From: Pseudomonas sp. B21-048
GTDB lineage: Bacteria > Pseudomonadota > Gammaproteobacteria > Pseudomonadales > Pseudomonadaceae
Assembly: GCF_024748615.1 (NCBI RefSeq)
Contig: NZ_CP087168.1
Location: 434,001 to 498,000 of the forward strand
Reading direction: 5' to 3'
Length of the DNA: 64,000 nt
Within the stretch, counting starts at the first letter, position 1, and the number at the start of each line of letters is the position of its first letter. Shown here in pieces: positions 1-11,300 of the stretch. The notes under the pieces are model-generated. The model had not been told where the DNA came from. It did not search any database and saw only the letters and a program-made list of their open reading frames with translations. Made by a program: the position numbers and the translations under genes.

Positions 1-6
1 CAGGGG

Positions 7-1689
7 TTATGCATTGCCTGAGGCCTCCAGCAAAATCCGCCCACTGGAGCACATGGCGGTTTCATTGCGATAGGCGAAATACAATTTGCCGCGTGCCGGG
101 TCGAAGCGCAGGTGCAGCTGGATTTCATCACCGGGACGCACCAGTTGCTGGAATTTCAGCACTTCCATACCGGCGAATTTCGCCGGCAGGTCCATCAATT
201 GCTGGCCCAGGCTCAATGCCCAATCCACCTGCACCACACCGGGCAATACCGGCGTTTGAGGGAAATGGCCGCTGAAATATGCCAGGTCTGGCGGGACAGC
301 CAGTTGCAGGTTCCACTCGCCATCGGTGTCGATCTGTTCCAGCACTTGCGGCGCCTTTGGGCGTGGTGCCAGCAATATGCTCTCCACTTCGGCCTGAGGC
401 AGTTTGCCTTGAGCGTTCAGTGGCAGTTGTCGCAACAGGCGCCAGCGACGGGGCAGAGCGAGTGCTTCGCAATGCTGGCTCAGGTGTTGGCGCAACTCCT
501 GAGTAAGAGTACGTCGACCCTGATTGCGCAAGGCATGCAAACCCTGCTCGCTCAACACCAGCAACGCGCCCAGCGAAGCACGGTTTTCCTGGACGACGCC
601 AAGCCGCGCTTCAGCGACCCACTCATGGGTCATCAGCGCCTGTTCCAACATCGGTAGCGAGATACGTTTTTCTTCCAGTTTGACGATCCGGTCCAACCGT
701 CCCAACAGCTCGAAACGGCCGTCGGCGGCGATGCGCGCGGAATCGGCGGTGTGTTCGATATGGCCGGCCGGCAAGTACGGTGACGCAATAAGCAGGGCGC
801 CATCGCTGTCCTGGCTCAGCGCAACTTCGGCGAAGGGCTGCCAGAGATTCTGGCCCTGACGCCAGGCGATGCCGCCGGTTTCCGAGCTGCCGAAGATTTC
901 GGTCGGCCACTGTTGCAGGCGTTCATACAGGCTTTGCGCCGCTTCGGCGGGCAACGCGCCACCGGAGGAAAACACTCGGCGCACCGCGTTCAGCGCTGGC
1001 CAGTCGAGGTTGTCGCCCATGCGTTTGAGCAGCGCCGGGCTGGCGACCCAGGCGAAGGCCGGGTGTTCGCGGCTGGCGCGTTGCAGGTCTTCCGGGAAGG
1101 CCAGTTGTTTACGCACGAACGAGCGCCCGGCGCACAACGGCCACAGCACGCGAAACAGCAACCCGTAGATATGTTGAGTGGCGACGCTGCCGATGATGCG
1201 GGCTTCGCCCAGATCCGCGCCCCACAGATGCTCCAGCGCTTGGACTTCATTGGCCAATTGGCGCAGGGTTTTGTCGATGCGCTTGGGCTCGCCACTGGAG
1301 CCGGAGGTGCACAGGCTCAGCTGACAACGATCCAGGTCCAGTGGGTTGGCCGGCAGCGGTGGATGCTGATAGTCGCTCAGGTGCGCGTCGTCGGCCTGAT
1401 CGGTCAGCCACAGATCGACCTCGGTCGACCAGCGCTGGCGAGTCTGCGCTTGCAGATCGGCGGGCAGCAGCACGCTGACCCCGGCACGCCAGGCGCCGAG
1501 CAGGGCAATGGCCAGGTCGGCGGCGTCCTCAAGGTGCACGGCGATGCGCTGCACGCCCTGCGCTTGCAGACCGGCAGCCAGGCTCAGGGCCTGTTCGCAC
1601 AATTGCGCGTGATTCAACGCCGGTTCCACCGTCACGGCACGGTCCGGCTGAGCCTTGAGCAACAATTGCTCAAGTGTTATCCAATTCAT
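7..1689 (-). CDS. Acyl-ACP ligase fused to a FabZ-like dehydratase (aryl-polyene cluster)
   Basis: This 560-residue protein has an N-terminal AMP-binding ligase domain (about residues 1-440) with the phosphate-binding motif [12 protein letters not shown] and the adenylation motif [15 protein letters not shown]-terminal HotDog dehydratase domain (about 450-560) carries [11 protein letters not shown] with the likely catalytic His475. In APE systems the ligase loads the aromatic starter acid onto an acyl carrier protein and a separate dehydratase acts in each elongation cycle; E. coli encodes these as two proteins (ApeH and ApeI), so this is a fusion of the two roles. The start ATG at 1689 overlaps the upstream membrane-protein gene by 4 bp. 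A longer reading from 1722 would run 37 bp into that gene and is less likely. It acts in the cytoplasm. Family assignment is strong; substrate is inferred from context. Confidence 0.88.
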   Translation of the reverse strand: MNWITLEQLLLKAQPDRAVTVEPALNHAQLCEQALSLAAGLQAQGVQRIAVHLEDAADLAIALLGAWRAGVSVLLPADLQAQTRQRWSTEVDLWLTDQADDAHLSDYQHPPLPANPLDLDRCQLSLCTSGSSGEPKRIDKTLRQLANEVQALEHLWGADLGEARIIGSVATQHIYGLLFRVLWPLCAGRSFVRKQLAFPEDLQRASREHPAFAWVASPALLKRMGDNLDWPALNAVRRVFSSGGALPAEAAQSLYERLQQWPTEIFGSSETGGIAWRQGQNLWQPFAEVALSQDSDGALLIASPYLPAGHIEHTADSARIAADGRFELLGRLDRIVKLEEKRISLPMLEQALMTHEWVAEARLGVVQENRASLGALLVLSEQGLHALRNQGRRTLTQELRQHLSQHCEALALPRRWRLLRQLPLNAQGKLPQAEVESILLAPRPKAPQVLEQIDTDGEWNLQLAVPPDLAYFSGHFPQTPVLPGVVQVDWALSLGQQLMDLPAKFAGMEVLKFQQLVRPGDEIQLHLRFDPARGKLYFAYRNETAMCSSGRILLEASGNA

Positions 1690-2231
1690 GGGCGGCCTCT
1701 TACCCGTTGTCGTATAAGCCATTCAATGGCAAACATCAGGCCGATCAATCCATAGGAGATCAGGCCGGTGTACAACATCCACCAACTCAGCGGCGCCCAA
1801 AGAGTCAGGGCGGCGGCGCACAAGCCGTTACAGAGAAAAAACACGCTCCAGGCAATCGTCACCTGGCGGGTGTAGCGAATGGCCCTGGCCGGTAATTGCG
1901 GTTCTCGCAGACGGGCCAGGCGTTCAATCACCGGTGGGCCATATTTCAGGCTAAGACCGAACAGCACCAACATGAATGCGCTGATCAGCACCGGGTACCA
2001 GCGCAGCAGCACCGGGCTGTCGAACAGCGCCAGCAGTAGGCAGAACGCGATGGCGACTGTGGCCATCCACAGGCTGCCAGGCCTCCGCTCGCCGGTCAGC
2101 GCCCGGGCCAGCCACAAGCTCCCCAGCAACAGACCGAACTGCCACGGGGCAAAATGCTCCATGCCGAAATACACCGCAAAGGGGTACAACAGGCCTGCCA
2201 GCAGCAGGCCCAGGCCGATCAGTCGGCTCAT
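1686..2231 (-). CDS. COG4648-type membrane protein of the aryl-polyene cluster
   Basis: A 181-residue hydrophobic protein with about five predicted membrane segments (for example the stretches near residues 4-22, 28-40, 55-72 and two between 125 and 170). It ends in a basic tail. This family occurs in APE clusters between the acyl carrier proteins and the ligase, as here, and its biochemical role is not established. It overlaps the upstream carrier-protein gene by 4 bp (2228-2231) and the downstream ligase by 4 bp (1686-1689), which indicates translational coupling. The call is by position and hydrophobicity pattern. Confidence 0.78.
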   Translation of the reverse strand: MSRLIGLGLLLAGLLYPFAVYFGMEHFAPWQFGLLLGSLWLARALTGERRPGSLWMATVAIAFCLLLALFDSPVLLRWYPVLISAFMLVLFGLSLKYGPPVIERLARLREPQLPARAIRYTRQVTIAWSVFFLCNGLCAAALTLWAPLSWWMLYTGLISYGLIGLMFAIEWLIRQRVRGRP

Positions 2232-2482
2232 GCGACGGGTTGAACCAGACGGTAGACCGCCTCGACCACATCGCTGACGGTACGTACCGATTTGAATTCT
2301 TCGGCGGCGATTTTCTTGCCGGTCTGGCGTTTGATGTGATCGATCAGGTCGACGGCATCGATGCTGTCGATTTCCAGATCCTGGTACAGGTTGGATTGCA
2401 GACTGATGCGTTCGGGGTCCAGCTCGAAAAGTTCGACCAGAGCATCGCGCAGGGTATTGAAAATATCGTCACGAGTTTGCAT
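2228..2482 (-). CDS. Acyl carrier protein (second of two, aryl-polyene cluster)
   Basis: An 84-residue acidic protein with the carrier motif DLEIDSIDAVDL; Ser40 is the expected 4'-phosphopantetheine attachment site. It lies 9 bp downstream of another carrier-protein gene and overlaps the next gene by 4 bp. APE clusters typically carry two carrier proteins (ApeE and ApeF types) that hold the growing polyene chain, so this is probably the ApeF-type member, though which one accepts the starter cannot be told from sequence alone. Confidence 0.87.
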   Translation of the reverse strand: MQTRDDIFNTLRDALVELFELDPERISLQSNLYQDLEIDSIDAVDLIDHIKRQTGKKIAAEEFKSVRTVSDVVEAVYRLVQPVA

Positions 2483-2491
2483 GGTCCGGTC

Positions 2492-2767
2492 TCAAGCTGC
2501 CTGTTTTGCAGTGACGAACGCCGCAAGGCTCGCCACGTTGGTGAAGTGATTACGGGTGTCCTTGGCGTCGGCATCGATTTTGATGCCGTACTTTTTCTGG
2601 ATCGCCAGGCCGAGTTCCAGGGCGTCTACCGAGTCCAGGCCCAGGCCTTCGCTGAACAGTGTCTGGTCATCACCGATGTCGTCGACGCTGATGTCTTCGA
2701 GGCCCAGGGCGTCGATGATCAATTCTTTGATTTCCAGCATCAGGCTATTAGGTTGTAGATCGCTCAT
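2492..2767 (-). CDS. Acyl carrier protein (first of two, aryl-polyene cluster)
   Basis: A 91-residue acidic protein with the carrier motif GLGLDSVDALEL; Ser46 is the predicted phosphopantetheine site. Its start ATG at 2767 lies inside the 3' end of the acyltransferase gene (20 bp overlap), and the second carrier gene begins 9 bp downstream. It probably corresponds to the ApeE-type carrier of APE biosynthesis in the cytoplasm. Confidence 0.87.
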   Translation of the reverse strand: MSDLQPNSLMLEIKELIIDALGLEDISVDDIGDDQTLFSEGLGLDSVDALELGLAIQKKYGIKIDADAKDTRNHFTNVASLAAFVTAKQAA

Positions 2768-3557
2768 CTTCGGCGAGCTCCTTGATAAAGTAAGAGTGCA
2801 AATAGTCGTTGAGCTTGCGCGAGGCCTGAGGAGCGGGTCCTTGCGTAGCGAAAGCCTGTGGCTCTATATCGGCACCGACACGAAAACTGAAGTGCACGCG
2901 GCGTTTTGGAATCCGATACCAGGGTTCGGCCTTGGTTAGTGTGGTCGGGCTGACCTTGATGATCACCGGGGTGAGGATTCTCGCACCGCGCAGGGCAATT
3001 GCCGCGCCCCCCCGATGAAAGGCCGGCGGTTGGCCGGGCTGGGTGCGAGTGCCTTCGGGAAAGATGATCAGGGTCTGACCGCTTTTCAGTGCGTCGGCAG
3101 CAGCATTGAGCATGTCCATGCTGCCATCGTTGCTGATGTAATCGGTGCGGCGTAGCGGACCGCGGGTGAACGGATTTTCCCAGAGGTTTTTCTTGACCAC
3201 GCAGTTGGCATGACCTACCAGGCCGATCAGGAACACTACATCGATCAGCGAGGGATGGTTGGCGATGATCATCTGGCCCGGTCGTCCGAGCTTTTCCGCC
3301 CCTTGAATGTCGTAAGTCAGCACGCCAGTGCGAGCCATGAAACGAATGAAAAACCAGAAACAGTGGCTCACCGTCTGTCGTGCCCGCTGACGATGGGTAT
3401 GAACGTCTCCCGGCAAGCAGCTCAGCAGTGGGAACACCACCAACCGCAGGCACAGCCCGCCCAACCCGAACAGGGTGAAGCTTGCGGCAGTGGCCAGCAG
3501 GCGCCAGTAGTAGGCGTCGCGGTTTTTATCGGTTACAGATTGCGTTGCCAGGTCCAT
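2748..3557 (-). CDS. Lysophospholipid-type acyltransferase (aryl-polyene cluster)
   Basis: A 269-residue PlsC-family acyltransferase. The HX4D catalytic motif is NHPSLID (His101, Asp106) and the substrate motif FPEGTR is at residues 166-171. A hydrophobic segment near residues 20-50 anchors it to the inner membrane. I chose the ATG at 3557, which overlaps the upstream ketosynthase-like gene by 25 bp, because earlier in-frame Met codons lie deep inside that gene and add a non-conserved tail. In APE systems this enzyme (ApeD type) is thought to help transfer the polyene or fatty acyl chain to a lipid anchor; that role is inferred. Confidence 0.85.
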   Translation of the reverse strand: MDLATQSVTDKNRDAYYWRLLATAASFTLFGLGGLCLRLVVFPLLSCLPGDVHTHRQRARQTVSHCFWFFIRFMARTGVLTYDIQGAEKLGRPGQMIIANHPSLIDVVFLIGLVGHANCVVKKNLWENPFTRGPLRRTDYISNDGSMDMLNAAADALKSGQTLIIFPEGTRTQPGQPPAFHRGGAAIALRGARILTPVIIKVSPTTLTKAEPWYRIPKRRVHFSFRVGADIEPQAFATQGPAPQASRKLNDYLHSYFIKELAEDERSTT

Positions 3558-4252
3558 ACACGATTTTTCCAGGCATGTTGGCAGGTGGTTTGCTGGCCGA
3601 GCAAGGTACGCAAGAGATTGAGGGCATGTGGCCAGTGGGCGTTGGACAACGCTTGCGAGGTGCTGTTCAGCGACAGCTGCCATTGATTACCGGGGGTGAT
3701 CAACAGGCCGACCGCGTAAGGGAATGGCACGTCGTCGATCCAGGTCGAGTAGACCGCGGGCGGCTGCTCTTCGGTCACTATAAGCAATACGGCGGGTGCG
3801 CCTTCTTCAAGCAGTGCAGCGGCCTCTAGCATGCCGTGTTCAAGACCATCGCCAGCCGCGGCGAGGGCGGTCATTTCGCTGGTTTCGCCGCGCATGATTG
3901 ACCATAGGCCAATGATCGCGTTATGCACCGACAGGCTGAACTGGGTAGGTGACAACGGTTGGTCAGTCGCCAGATCGCTGAGAATTTCGAAGGTGCGCGG
4001 GGTTTCGCCGTGACGGGAAATAAAGACCAACGGCAGGTCCTGGCAACCTTCAGCCAAAGGCCAGCCGACGCTGAATGCCATCCGCGCCAGACGGCTGAGT
4101 CGCCGACGCTGCATAGCCGGCAGAAACGACACATCGGGGGCGGCATCGCTGCGCTCGAGCACGACCGGCTGTCGGCTCCAGGCCTGCCAATCATCCACGC
4201 TTTCAAGCCCTGGGGCCCATGCGCGCCATTGGGCGATGTTGAAGTTGATCAC
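3533..4252 (-). CDS. Beta-ketoacyl synthase N-terminal-like protein (ApeC type)
   Basis: A 239-residue protein resembling only the N-terminal half of a ketoacyl synthase (family seen as the first gene of many APE clusters, ApeC type). Recognisable features are the PAMQRRRLSRLARMAF stretch near residue 45 and a VHNAIIGLWSI stretch near residue 109, where a true ketosynthase would present its active-site Cys; no Cys is there, so it is probably a non-catalytic partner or chain-length factor. Translation starts at a GTG (4250-4252) with no good Shine-Dalgarno sequence immediately upstream. It is the first gene of the minus-strand operon that continues to the window start. Confidence 0.82.
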   Translation of the reverse strand: MINFNIAQWRAWAPGLESVDDWQAWSRQPVVLERSDAAPDVSFLPAMQRRRLSRLARMAFSVGWPLAEGCQDLPLVFISRHGETPRTFEILSDLATDQPLSPTQFSLSVHNAIIGLWSIMRGETSEMTALAAAGDGLEHGMLEAAALLEEGAPAVLLIVTEEQPPAVYSTWIDDVPFPYAVGLLITPGNQWQLSLNSTSQALSNAHWPHALNLLRTLLGQQTTCQHAWKNRVWTWQRNL

Positions 4253-4616
4253 AGAAATTCAATCCCGCCCCTGCGGGGCTTCCTTGACGCGGCGAGTCGC
4301 AAAAACCGCGACTGACCTTACGTGGCGTTAACGCCGAGTGGCGCGCATTATCCCGGTGCGGCAGGCGTGTAGCAAATGCTGGTTACATTTTGCGCAACGA
4401 AATGTACTGTCTGGTTCGCGAAAAAAGATGTCGTTTGGCCATTATCCACATTGCATCGGACGTGTCTGTCGGCTCTATCGGCTGTAGATGGATGAGTTGG
4501 AGGCTTTTTCCGCCGGATATTTACCCATGACTATGTAGTCCCGATGCCAGCGAGGTAGCTAAGCAGCGCCATGGACTACTACACTCGGTCATTCTTTGAT
4601 ACACGGAGGTTTTGAC
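4253..4616. promoter_or_regulatory. Divergent intergenic region between the APE operon and parA
   Basis: This 364 bp gap must hold the promoters of both flanking genes. Read on the minus strand, the APE leader contains two small hairpins: a 6 bp stem (arms 4308-4313 and 4295-4300) and a GCCCC/GGGGC stem (4267-4279). Between them lies TCAAGGAAG (4279-4287), which matches the core of the RsmA/CsrA recognition consensus. On the plus strand a Shine-Dalgarno CGGAGGT (4604-4610) precedes parA. I see no convincing -35/-10 pair in either direction. Confidence 0.5.
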
Positions 4617-5387
4617 ATGCGGCGCGTGGTGTTCAATCAGAAAGGTGGCGTGGGCAAGTCAAGCATTGCCTGTAATCTGGCGGCAGTCAGCGCCAGCGAA
4701 GGCTATCGCACGCTATTGGTGGATCTCGATGCCCAAGCCAACTCCACTCAATACCTGACGGGACTCACCGGTGATGATATCCCGATGGGCATCGCCGATT
4801 TCTTCAAGCAGACCCTGTCCTCCGGGCCATTCTCGAAGAAGAACCAGGTCGACATCTACGAAACCCCGTTCGACAACCTTCACGTTGTCACCGCCACCGC
4901 CGAGCTGGCTGACTTGCAGCCCAAGCTTGAGGCCAAGCACAAGATCAACAAGCTGCGAAAATTGCTCGAGGAGCTGGACGGCGATTACGACCGAATCTAC
5001 CTCGATACGCCGCCAGCGCTGAATTTCTATGCCGTCTCGGCGTTGATCGCTGCTGATCGTGTGCTGATTCCCTTCGACTGCGACAGTTTCTCGCGTCAGG
5101 CGCTGTATGGCTTGCTGGCGGAAATCGAAGAATTGAAGGAGGACCACAACGAAGGGCTGGAAGTCGAAGGCATCGTCGTCAACCAGTTTCAGGCCCGCGC
5201 GAGCCTGCCCCAGCAAATCCTCGACGAGCTGATCGCCGAAGGGCTGCCGGTGTTACCGGTGTACCTGGCCAGTTCGGTGCGCATGCGCGAATCCCACCAG
5301 GCCAACACGCCGCTGATCCACCTCGACCCGCGGCACAAGCTGACCCAGCAATTTGTCGATCTGCACAACCTTCTCGAAAACGCCTGA
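4617..5387 (+). CDS. ParA-family ATPase, orphan
   Basis: A 256-residue deviant Walker-A ATPase. The P-loop KGGVGKSS is at residues 9-16, the switch region [11 protein letters not shown] follows near residue 34, and [10 protein letters not shown] is the Walker B region near 130. The family binds ATP as a dimer and non-specific DNA or a cellular surface to position a cargo. No ParB gene or centromere-like repeats lie nearby, so this is not the chromosomal parABS pair. ATG 4617 is chosen because CGGAGGT sits 6 bp upstream; an upstream ATG at 4596 lacks such a site. It is transcribed away from the APE operon and its cargo is unknown. Confidence 0.85.
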   Translation: MRRVVFNQKGGVGKSSIACNLAAVSASEGYRTLLVDLDAQANSTQYLTGLTGDDIPMGIADFFKQTLSSGPFSKKNQVDIYETPFDNLHVVTATAELADLQPKLEAKHKINKLRKLLEELDGDYDRIYLDTPPALNFYAVSALIAADRVLIPFDCDSFSRQALYGLLAEIEELKEDHNEGLEVEGIVVNQFQARASLPQQILDELIAEGLPVLPVYLASSVRMRESHQANTPLIHLDPRHKLTQQFVDLHNLLENA

Positions 5388-5394
5388 TTGCCCC

Positions 5395-5486
5395 TGTGGG
5401 AGCGAGGCTTGCCCGCGAAGTGGTCATAACATTCAACATCATCTTTGATTGTTAAACCGCCTTCGCGGGCAAGCCTCGCTCCTACA
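5395..5486. repeat. REP doublet (inverted pair)
   Basis: Two 26 bp inverted arms, 5395-5420 and 5461-5486, are perfectly complementary copies of a GGGAGCGAGGCTTGCCCGCG-type Pseudomonas REP element, separated by 40 bp of AT-richer spacer. It sits between the convergent parA and trxC genes and may also act as a transcript-end hairpin for both. Confidence 0.85.
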
Positions 5487-5511
5487 GTGTTCGGGGATTT
5501 CGGGATCGTTA

Positions 5512-5946
5512 TCAGATCCCCTGGCTACGCAACCAGCTCATCAATTGCGGTAACGGGAAGGCCCCGCTCTGGCGAGCCACTTCCCGGCCGTTCTTGAACA
5601 GAATCAGGCTCGGGATCGAGCGAATCCCCAACTGCGCCGACAACTGCTGATTCGCCTCGCTGTCCAGCTTGGCCAACCGACATTTGCCCGCCAGTTGCCC
5701 CGCCGCCTGCTCGAACACTGGCGCAAACGACTTGCACGGCCCGCACCAGTCCGCCCACACATCCACCAGCAACGGCAGGTCGCCCTTGATTTGACTGGCG
5801 TAGTCGCCTTGTTTCAATTCGAATGGCTTGTTCAGCAGGACTTCGGCCTTGCAGCGACCGCATTTTGGATGGTCGTTGAGGCGTTCGGCGGGGATGCGGT
5901 TCAGGCCGTTGCAGTGGGGGCAGGGGATGAGGAGTGGATCGGTCAT
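5512..5946 (-). CDS. trxC: Thioredoxin 2
   Basis: A 144-residue thioredoxin of the TrxC type. It has an N-terminal zinc ribbon with two CxxC pairs (Cys9/Cys12 and Cys29/Cys32) and the redox-active WCGPC motif (Cys68, Cys71) in a standard thioredoxin fold, with the cis-proline region IRSIPSL. It reduces disulfides in cytoplasmic proteins with electrons from thioredoxin reductase. In enteric bacteria trxC is OxyR-regulated; I did not find a clear OxyR site here. It is monocistronic and ends 25 bp from the REP doublet. Confidence 0.95.
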   Translation of the reverse strand: MTDPLLIPCPHCNGLNRIPAERLNDHPKCGRCKAEVLLNKPFELKQGDYASQIKGDLPLLVDVWADWCGPCKSFAPVFEQAAGQLAGKCRLAKLDSEANQQLSAQLGIRSIPSLILFKNGREVARQSGAFPLPQLMSWLRSQGI

Positions 5947-6074
5947 GAGGATGGTCCTGTTAAGAAGCCGATTACCTCTATTTGGAGACGTTTGCTCATG
6001 TTTTCAATCGTGTGGCGTCCTGCGATGTAACTAGGCTGGGTTGTACTGAGCGACACCGTTAGTCCGCTTAGAAT

Positions 6075-6091
6075 TATCGCAACTTGCGATA
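6075..6091. promoter_or_regulatory. Palindromic operator upstream of higBA
   Basis: The sequence TATCGCAACTTGCGATA is a perfect inverted repeat with 8 bp arms around a central C. It lies 49 bp before the higB start, and a half-site-like TGCGATA recurs at 6124-6130. Type II antitoxins such as HigA bind palindromes of this kind to repress their own operon, so this is the likely HigA operator. Confidence 0.6.
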
Positions 6092-6140
6092 TTTTTTATC
6101 TGTGATTAACCTCCATAGCAGAATGCGATAAGGATATTGC

Positions 6141-6437
6141 ATGCATGTGTTCACCGAAAAACCAGTCCGTGAGGCCAAGGAAAAGTGGCCGCGGGCAGCC
6201 AATGCACTGGAGCAGTGGTATCGACTTGCCAAAGGGAGTAACCCAAGAGACTTCGCGGCGATGAAGTCGATTTTCCCCGCGACTGACAAAGTCGGCGAGT
6301 TTCATGTGTTCGACATCGGTAGCAACAAGTTGCGGCTGATCGCTTTCGTCAGGTATCGGTCTCAAAAGCTTTATATCAAGCATGTGCTGGATCACCGCGA
6401 ATATGACCGCGGTAAATGGAAGGAGGGACGGTCATGA
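6141..6437 (+). CDS. higB: HigB-family mRNA interferase toxin
   Basis: A 98-residue basic protein of the HigB/RelE-like fold (pattern FxFxxGxNKLRLIAFVRY near residues 50-70 and a YIKHVLDHREYDR C-terminal region with His and Arg residues typical of this family). HigB toxins bind the ribosome and cleave mRNA. The start ATG follows an AAGGAT Shine-Dalgarno. The gene overlaps its antitoxin by ATGA at 6434-6437, the usual toxin-first order of higBA. Transcription is probably autoregulated through the palindrome at 6075. Confidence 0.9.
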   Translation: MHVFTEKPVREAKEKWPRAANALEQWYRLAKGSNPRDFAAMKSIFPATDKVGEFHVFDIGSNKLRLIAFVRYRSQKLYIKHVLDHREYDRGKWKEGRS

Positions 6438-6835
6438 GTGTTCTGATCAAAAAGGCTGCCGAGCATTGGGAGTTCGTCTCGCCATTGCTTCGAAAACCGA
6501 AAAACGAAGACGACTACGACAGGTTGGCGCAGGCACTCGATGAGTTGCTTGAGATGACCGGGGATGATGAGTCGCACCCGTTGATGAGCTTGGTGGACAT
6601 CATTGGTGACTGGATTGCGGAATGGGATCGCAAGCATCACCCCATGCGCGAGGCCTCTGGTGCAGAGGTTCTCGGCTATATGATGCGCGAACATGGCCTC
6701 AGCCAGAGCGACCTGCCTGGCGTTGGCACTCAGTCGGTGGTTTCCGAGATATTGAGCGGCAAGCGTCAGCTCAACCTGCGGCAGATCCGCTGGTTAGCCG
6801 AACGCTTTGGTGTGTCAGTGGAGACGTTTATCTGA
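6434..6835 (+). CDS. higA: HigA antitoxin, HTH-type
   Basis: A 133-residue antitoxin with an acidic N-terminal half and a C-terminal Xre/Cro helix-turn-helix (about residues 70-133, containing LSQSDLPGVGTQSVVSEILSG). It should bind and neutralise HigB and repress the operon. ATG 6434 is preferred over an in-frame Met at 6416 because AGGAGGG at 6421-6427 is correctly spaced and the ATGA overlap with higB is the usual coupling. It converges on selO with only 5 bp between stop codons. Confidence 0.9.
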   Translation: MSVLIKKAAEHWEFVSPLLRKPKNEDDYDRLAQALDELLEMTGDDESHPLMSLVDIIGDWIAEWDRKHHPMREASGAEVLGYMMREHGLSQSDLPGVGTQSVVSEILSGKRQLNLRQIRWLAERFGVSVETFI

Positions 6836-6840
6836 CCCGC

Positions 6841-8337
<1,497 letters not shown>

Positions 8338-8352
8338 CTAGGGATAGAGCGG

Positions 8353-11300
8353 TTAGTCGAGTTCGACAGGCGGCGGCTCTCGCCGCGGATTGCCGTCGGG
8401 CAGCGGCACGATGGTTTTGGTTTCCGGCTCAACCGGCACCATCTTGTATTCCTGGCCGTGAAGGTTCTTGAGGTAGACCTCCATCTGCCGGAACGAGATG
8501 TTGATTTTCTGCTTCTTGAACTCGCGATTGATAAAGCGGTTGACCTCATCAAGTACCGGGTTGCGGTCGCCAAGATCGCGCACATGCATGCGCAATTCGT
8601 GATCAAGGGTGCTTTCACCGAAGTTCAGGAAGTACACGTGGGGTTCCGGGTCCTTCAGCACGCGCGGGTTATCCCGGGCAGCTTTGAGCAGCAGCTCTTT
8701 CACCAGGTCCAGGTCCGAGCCGTAGTCGACGCCGAGCTTGAGGGTCACTCGGGTGATGGTGTCGGTCAGCGACCAGTTGATCAGTTGCCCGGTGATGAAC
8801 GTCTTGTTCGGGACGATGATGTCCTTGCGGTCGAAGTCGGTGATGGTCGTGGCGCGGATGCGGATCTTGCTCACCGTGCCCGACAGGTTGCCGATGGTGA
8901 TGGTGTCACCGATCCGCACCGGGCGTTCGAACAGGATCATGATGCCGGAGATGAAGTTGGCGAAAATCTCCTGCATCCCGAAACCGAGACCGACCGACAG
9001 CGCCGCCACCAGCCATTGCAACTTGTCCCAGCTCACGCCGAGCGTGGACAGGGTCGAGACGAAACCGACACCGGCGATCACATAGGACAGCAGCGTGGTA
9101 GTGGCGTAGGCGCTGCCCTGAGCCAGGTTCAGTTTCGACAGCACAAACACTTCCAGCAGACCTGGCAAGTTGCGCGCCAGTGCAAAGGTGATACCGATGA
9201 TGATCAGCGCGCCCAGCATGTCGCCGATGCTGATGGGCACCATGCTCATGTTGGCGCCGGTGCCGCTTGTGTATTCGTAGAGGGTGATGTTGTCCAGGTA
9301 CGAGAATACCGAGATCAGATCGGACCAGACCCAGTACAGCGCCGCGATAAAACCGCCGAGCAGGGCCAGGCGAATCAGTCGCAGGGATTGCTCGTTGACC
9401 TTCTCGATGTCCAGGGTCGGCTCTTCGATCACCGCTTCACCGTCGCCGGCCTCTTTCGCAGCCTGTCGTTTGGTCAGCGCGCGCTGATAGGCCAGGCGCC
9501 GCGCCGCAACACTGAGGCCGCGCACGAAGGTCGCTTCGATGACCAGCCAGAACATCAGCAAGTACAGCGTGTTGATCAACCGGTCGCTGAGTTTCAGCGC
9601 GGTGTAGTAGTAGCCGAAGCACACAGCGACGAACAAGGCGATCGGCAAGACAGTGAACATGATTCCCACGGCCTTGCGGAACAGCGAAGCATTCTGGTGA
9701 GTCGGGCTGCTGACCAGCAGGCGACTGAGCAGCCAGGCCATCAAGGCGTAGCAGGTCAGCACCACCGGCATGCCTAGCACATCATCGGCCAGCGCCGCCG
9801 GTTGCAGTTCAGCGACCGCCACCACGGTCACCAAGGCCATCACCACCAGCCCGAGCCGGCGAATCCAGCCCTGAAGGAATTCGACCTGAGGTTTTTCCCA
9901 GCGGAAATGCAGTTCGGCCACGCCACCCGGCGCAAGAATGCGGTAGGCGGTGTAGAACACCAGCCAGGCCTGGGCCATTTGCAACAGCGCCGCGCCCATG
10001 TTGGCGTTCTGCCCGCGAGCGTCGATCTGCAAGGCCAGGCCGCATAAGGCCAGGCCCAGAGAGACCGGCATCGCCAGCAGGATGTTGATCAGAATCGCTT
10101 GCGGTGTGTGCCACTGGCTGTCGCGTTTGAAATGGCCGATGTCCAGGTGAACTTTGTTCAGACGGGCATAGAGATTCTTGCGGCGCCAGAGCAGCGCACC
10201 GATCAGAAAGGCCAGCGGCAGGAACAGCAGTGGCCGTTGTGTCAGGCCATCGGTCAGTTCGCTCAGGCTCGAGGCCCACGGCAAGGTGGTGACTTGACGT
10301 TGCAGGCGGTCCGGCACGCCGTGCATCCACTCAAAATCCAGCGGCTTGTTGCTGGGAATCCAGAACATTTGCTCGTCCAGCGTAGCCCTTAAGCTTTGCG
10401 CGGTGCTGAGCAGTTGTTTCTGGTTGAGTTGCAGCGTGATGGATTCGTTGAGCACCGCGCTCAGTTCGCGATTCAAACGCTCCAGCAGGTCCGCGCGGGT
10501 AGTGGCCAGTTCCAGCAGGCTCTTGCGCAGTTGCGGGGTGACTTGCTCGGGCGGTTGAGTCGCCAGCAGGTTGTCGACATAGGTTATCGGGTTGCTGAGC
10601 AGTTCCCGTTGCTGGCTGACTTCGAACTGATACAGGCGAATATCGGCGATCTGGTCGGCCAGATCGCGGTCGAGCCTGAGGCGCGGCAGGGCCTGTTTCT
10701 GTTTGTAGAGAATCTTGGAGAGCAGCAGACTGCCCTTGAGCACGTTGATCTGTTCGTCCAGCGCCGAGTCGCTTTGGGTCACGCTGTCCAGTTGCTGCTT
10801 GGTCTGCAGGTTCTGTTGGGTGACTTCGTTGAGACGGTCGGTGCTTTTAAGCAGATAGTCGGAGAGCTTCAGGTTGGCCGCGCTTTCGGTGGCCAGCAGG
10901 CTGCTGCCGCCGGCCTTCTGCGCTTCGATGGATTGTTGGGTCACCGTCTCTTGCGACTGGGCCAGGCGTTTCTGGTTGATCAGGGTTTGCAGGTCCTGGA
11001 TTTCCTGGTCCAGACGATCGGATTTCTCTGAGAGCAAGTCATGCTGACTGTTGCCCAAATCCTGCAACTGGCTGTTGCCGGCCAGTTCCTGGCGACGCAA
11101 CGGGATCAAGGCGTTCAGTGCCGCGAGTTCGGCGTTGAGCTGATCGCGTTGCTCCGGCGTCAAGGTCTTACCGTTGTCCTTGCCGAGCTTGAGGATGTTG
11201 TTGATCTGCTGGATGCGAGTCTGGCTGGCGGAAATTTCGGCCTGGGCGCGTTCGGGGCGAGTCTGGGCGGTGATGATCAGGCTGTTCGCTTCGGCCAGGG

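Noticed and set aside
5395..5486. Two-copy repeat considered as the start of a CRISPR array
   Set aside because: The copies are inverted, not direct, only two are present, and the sequence matches Pseudomonas REP elements.
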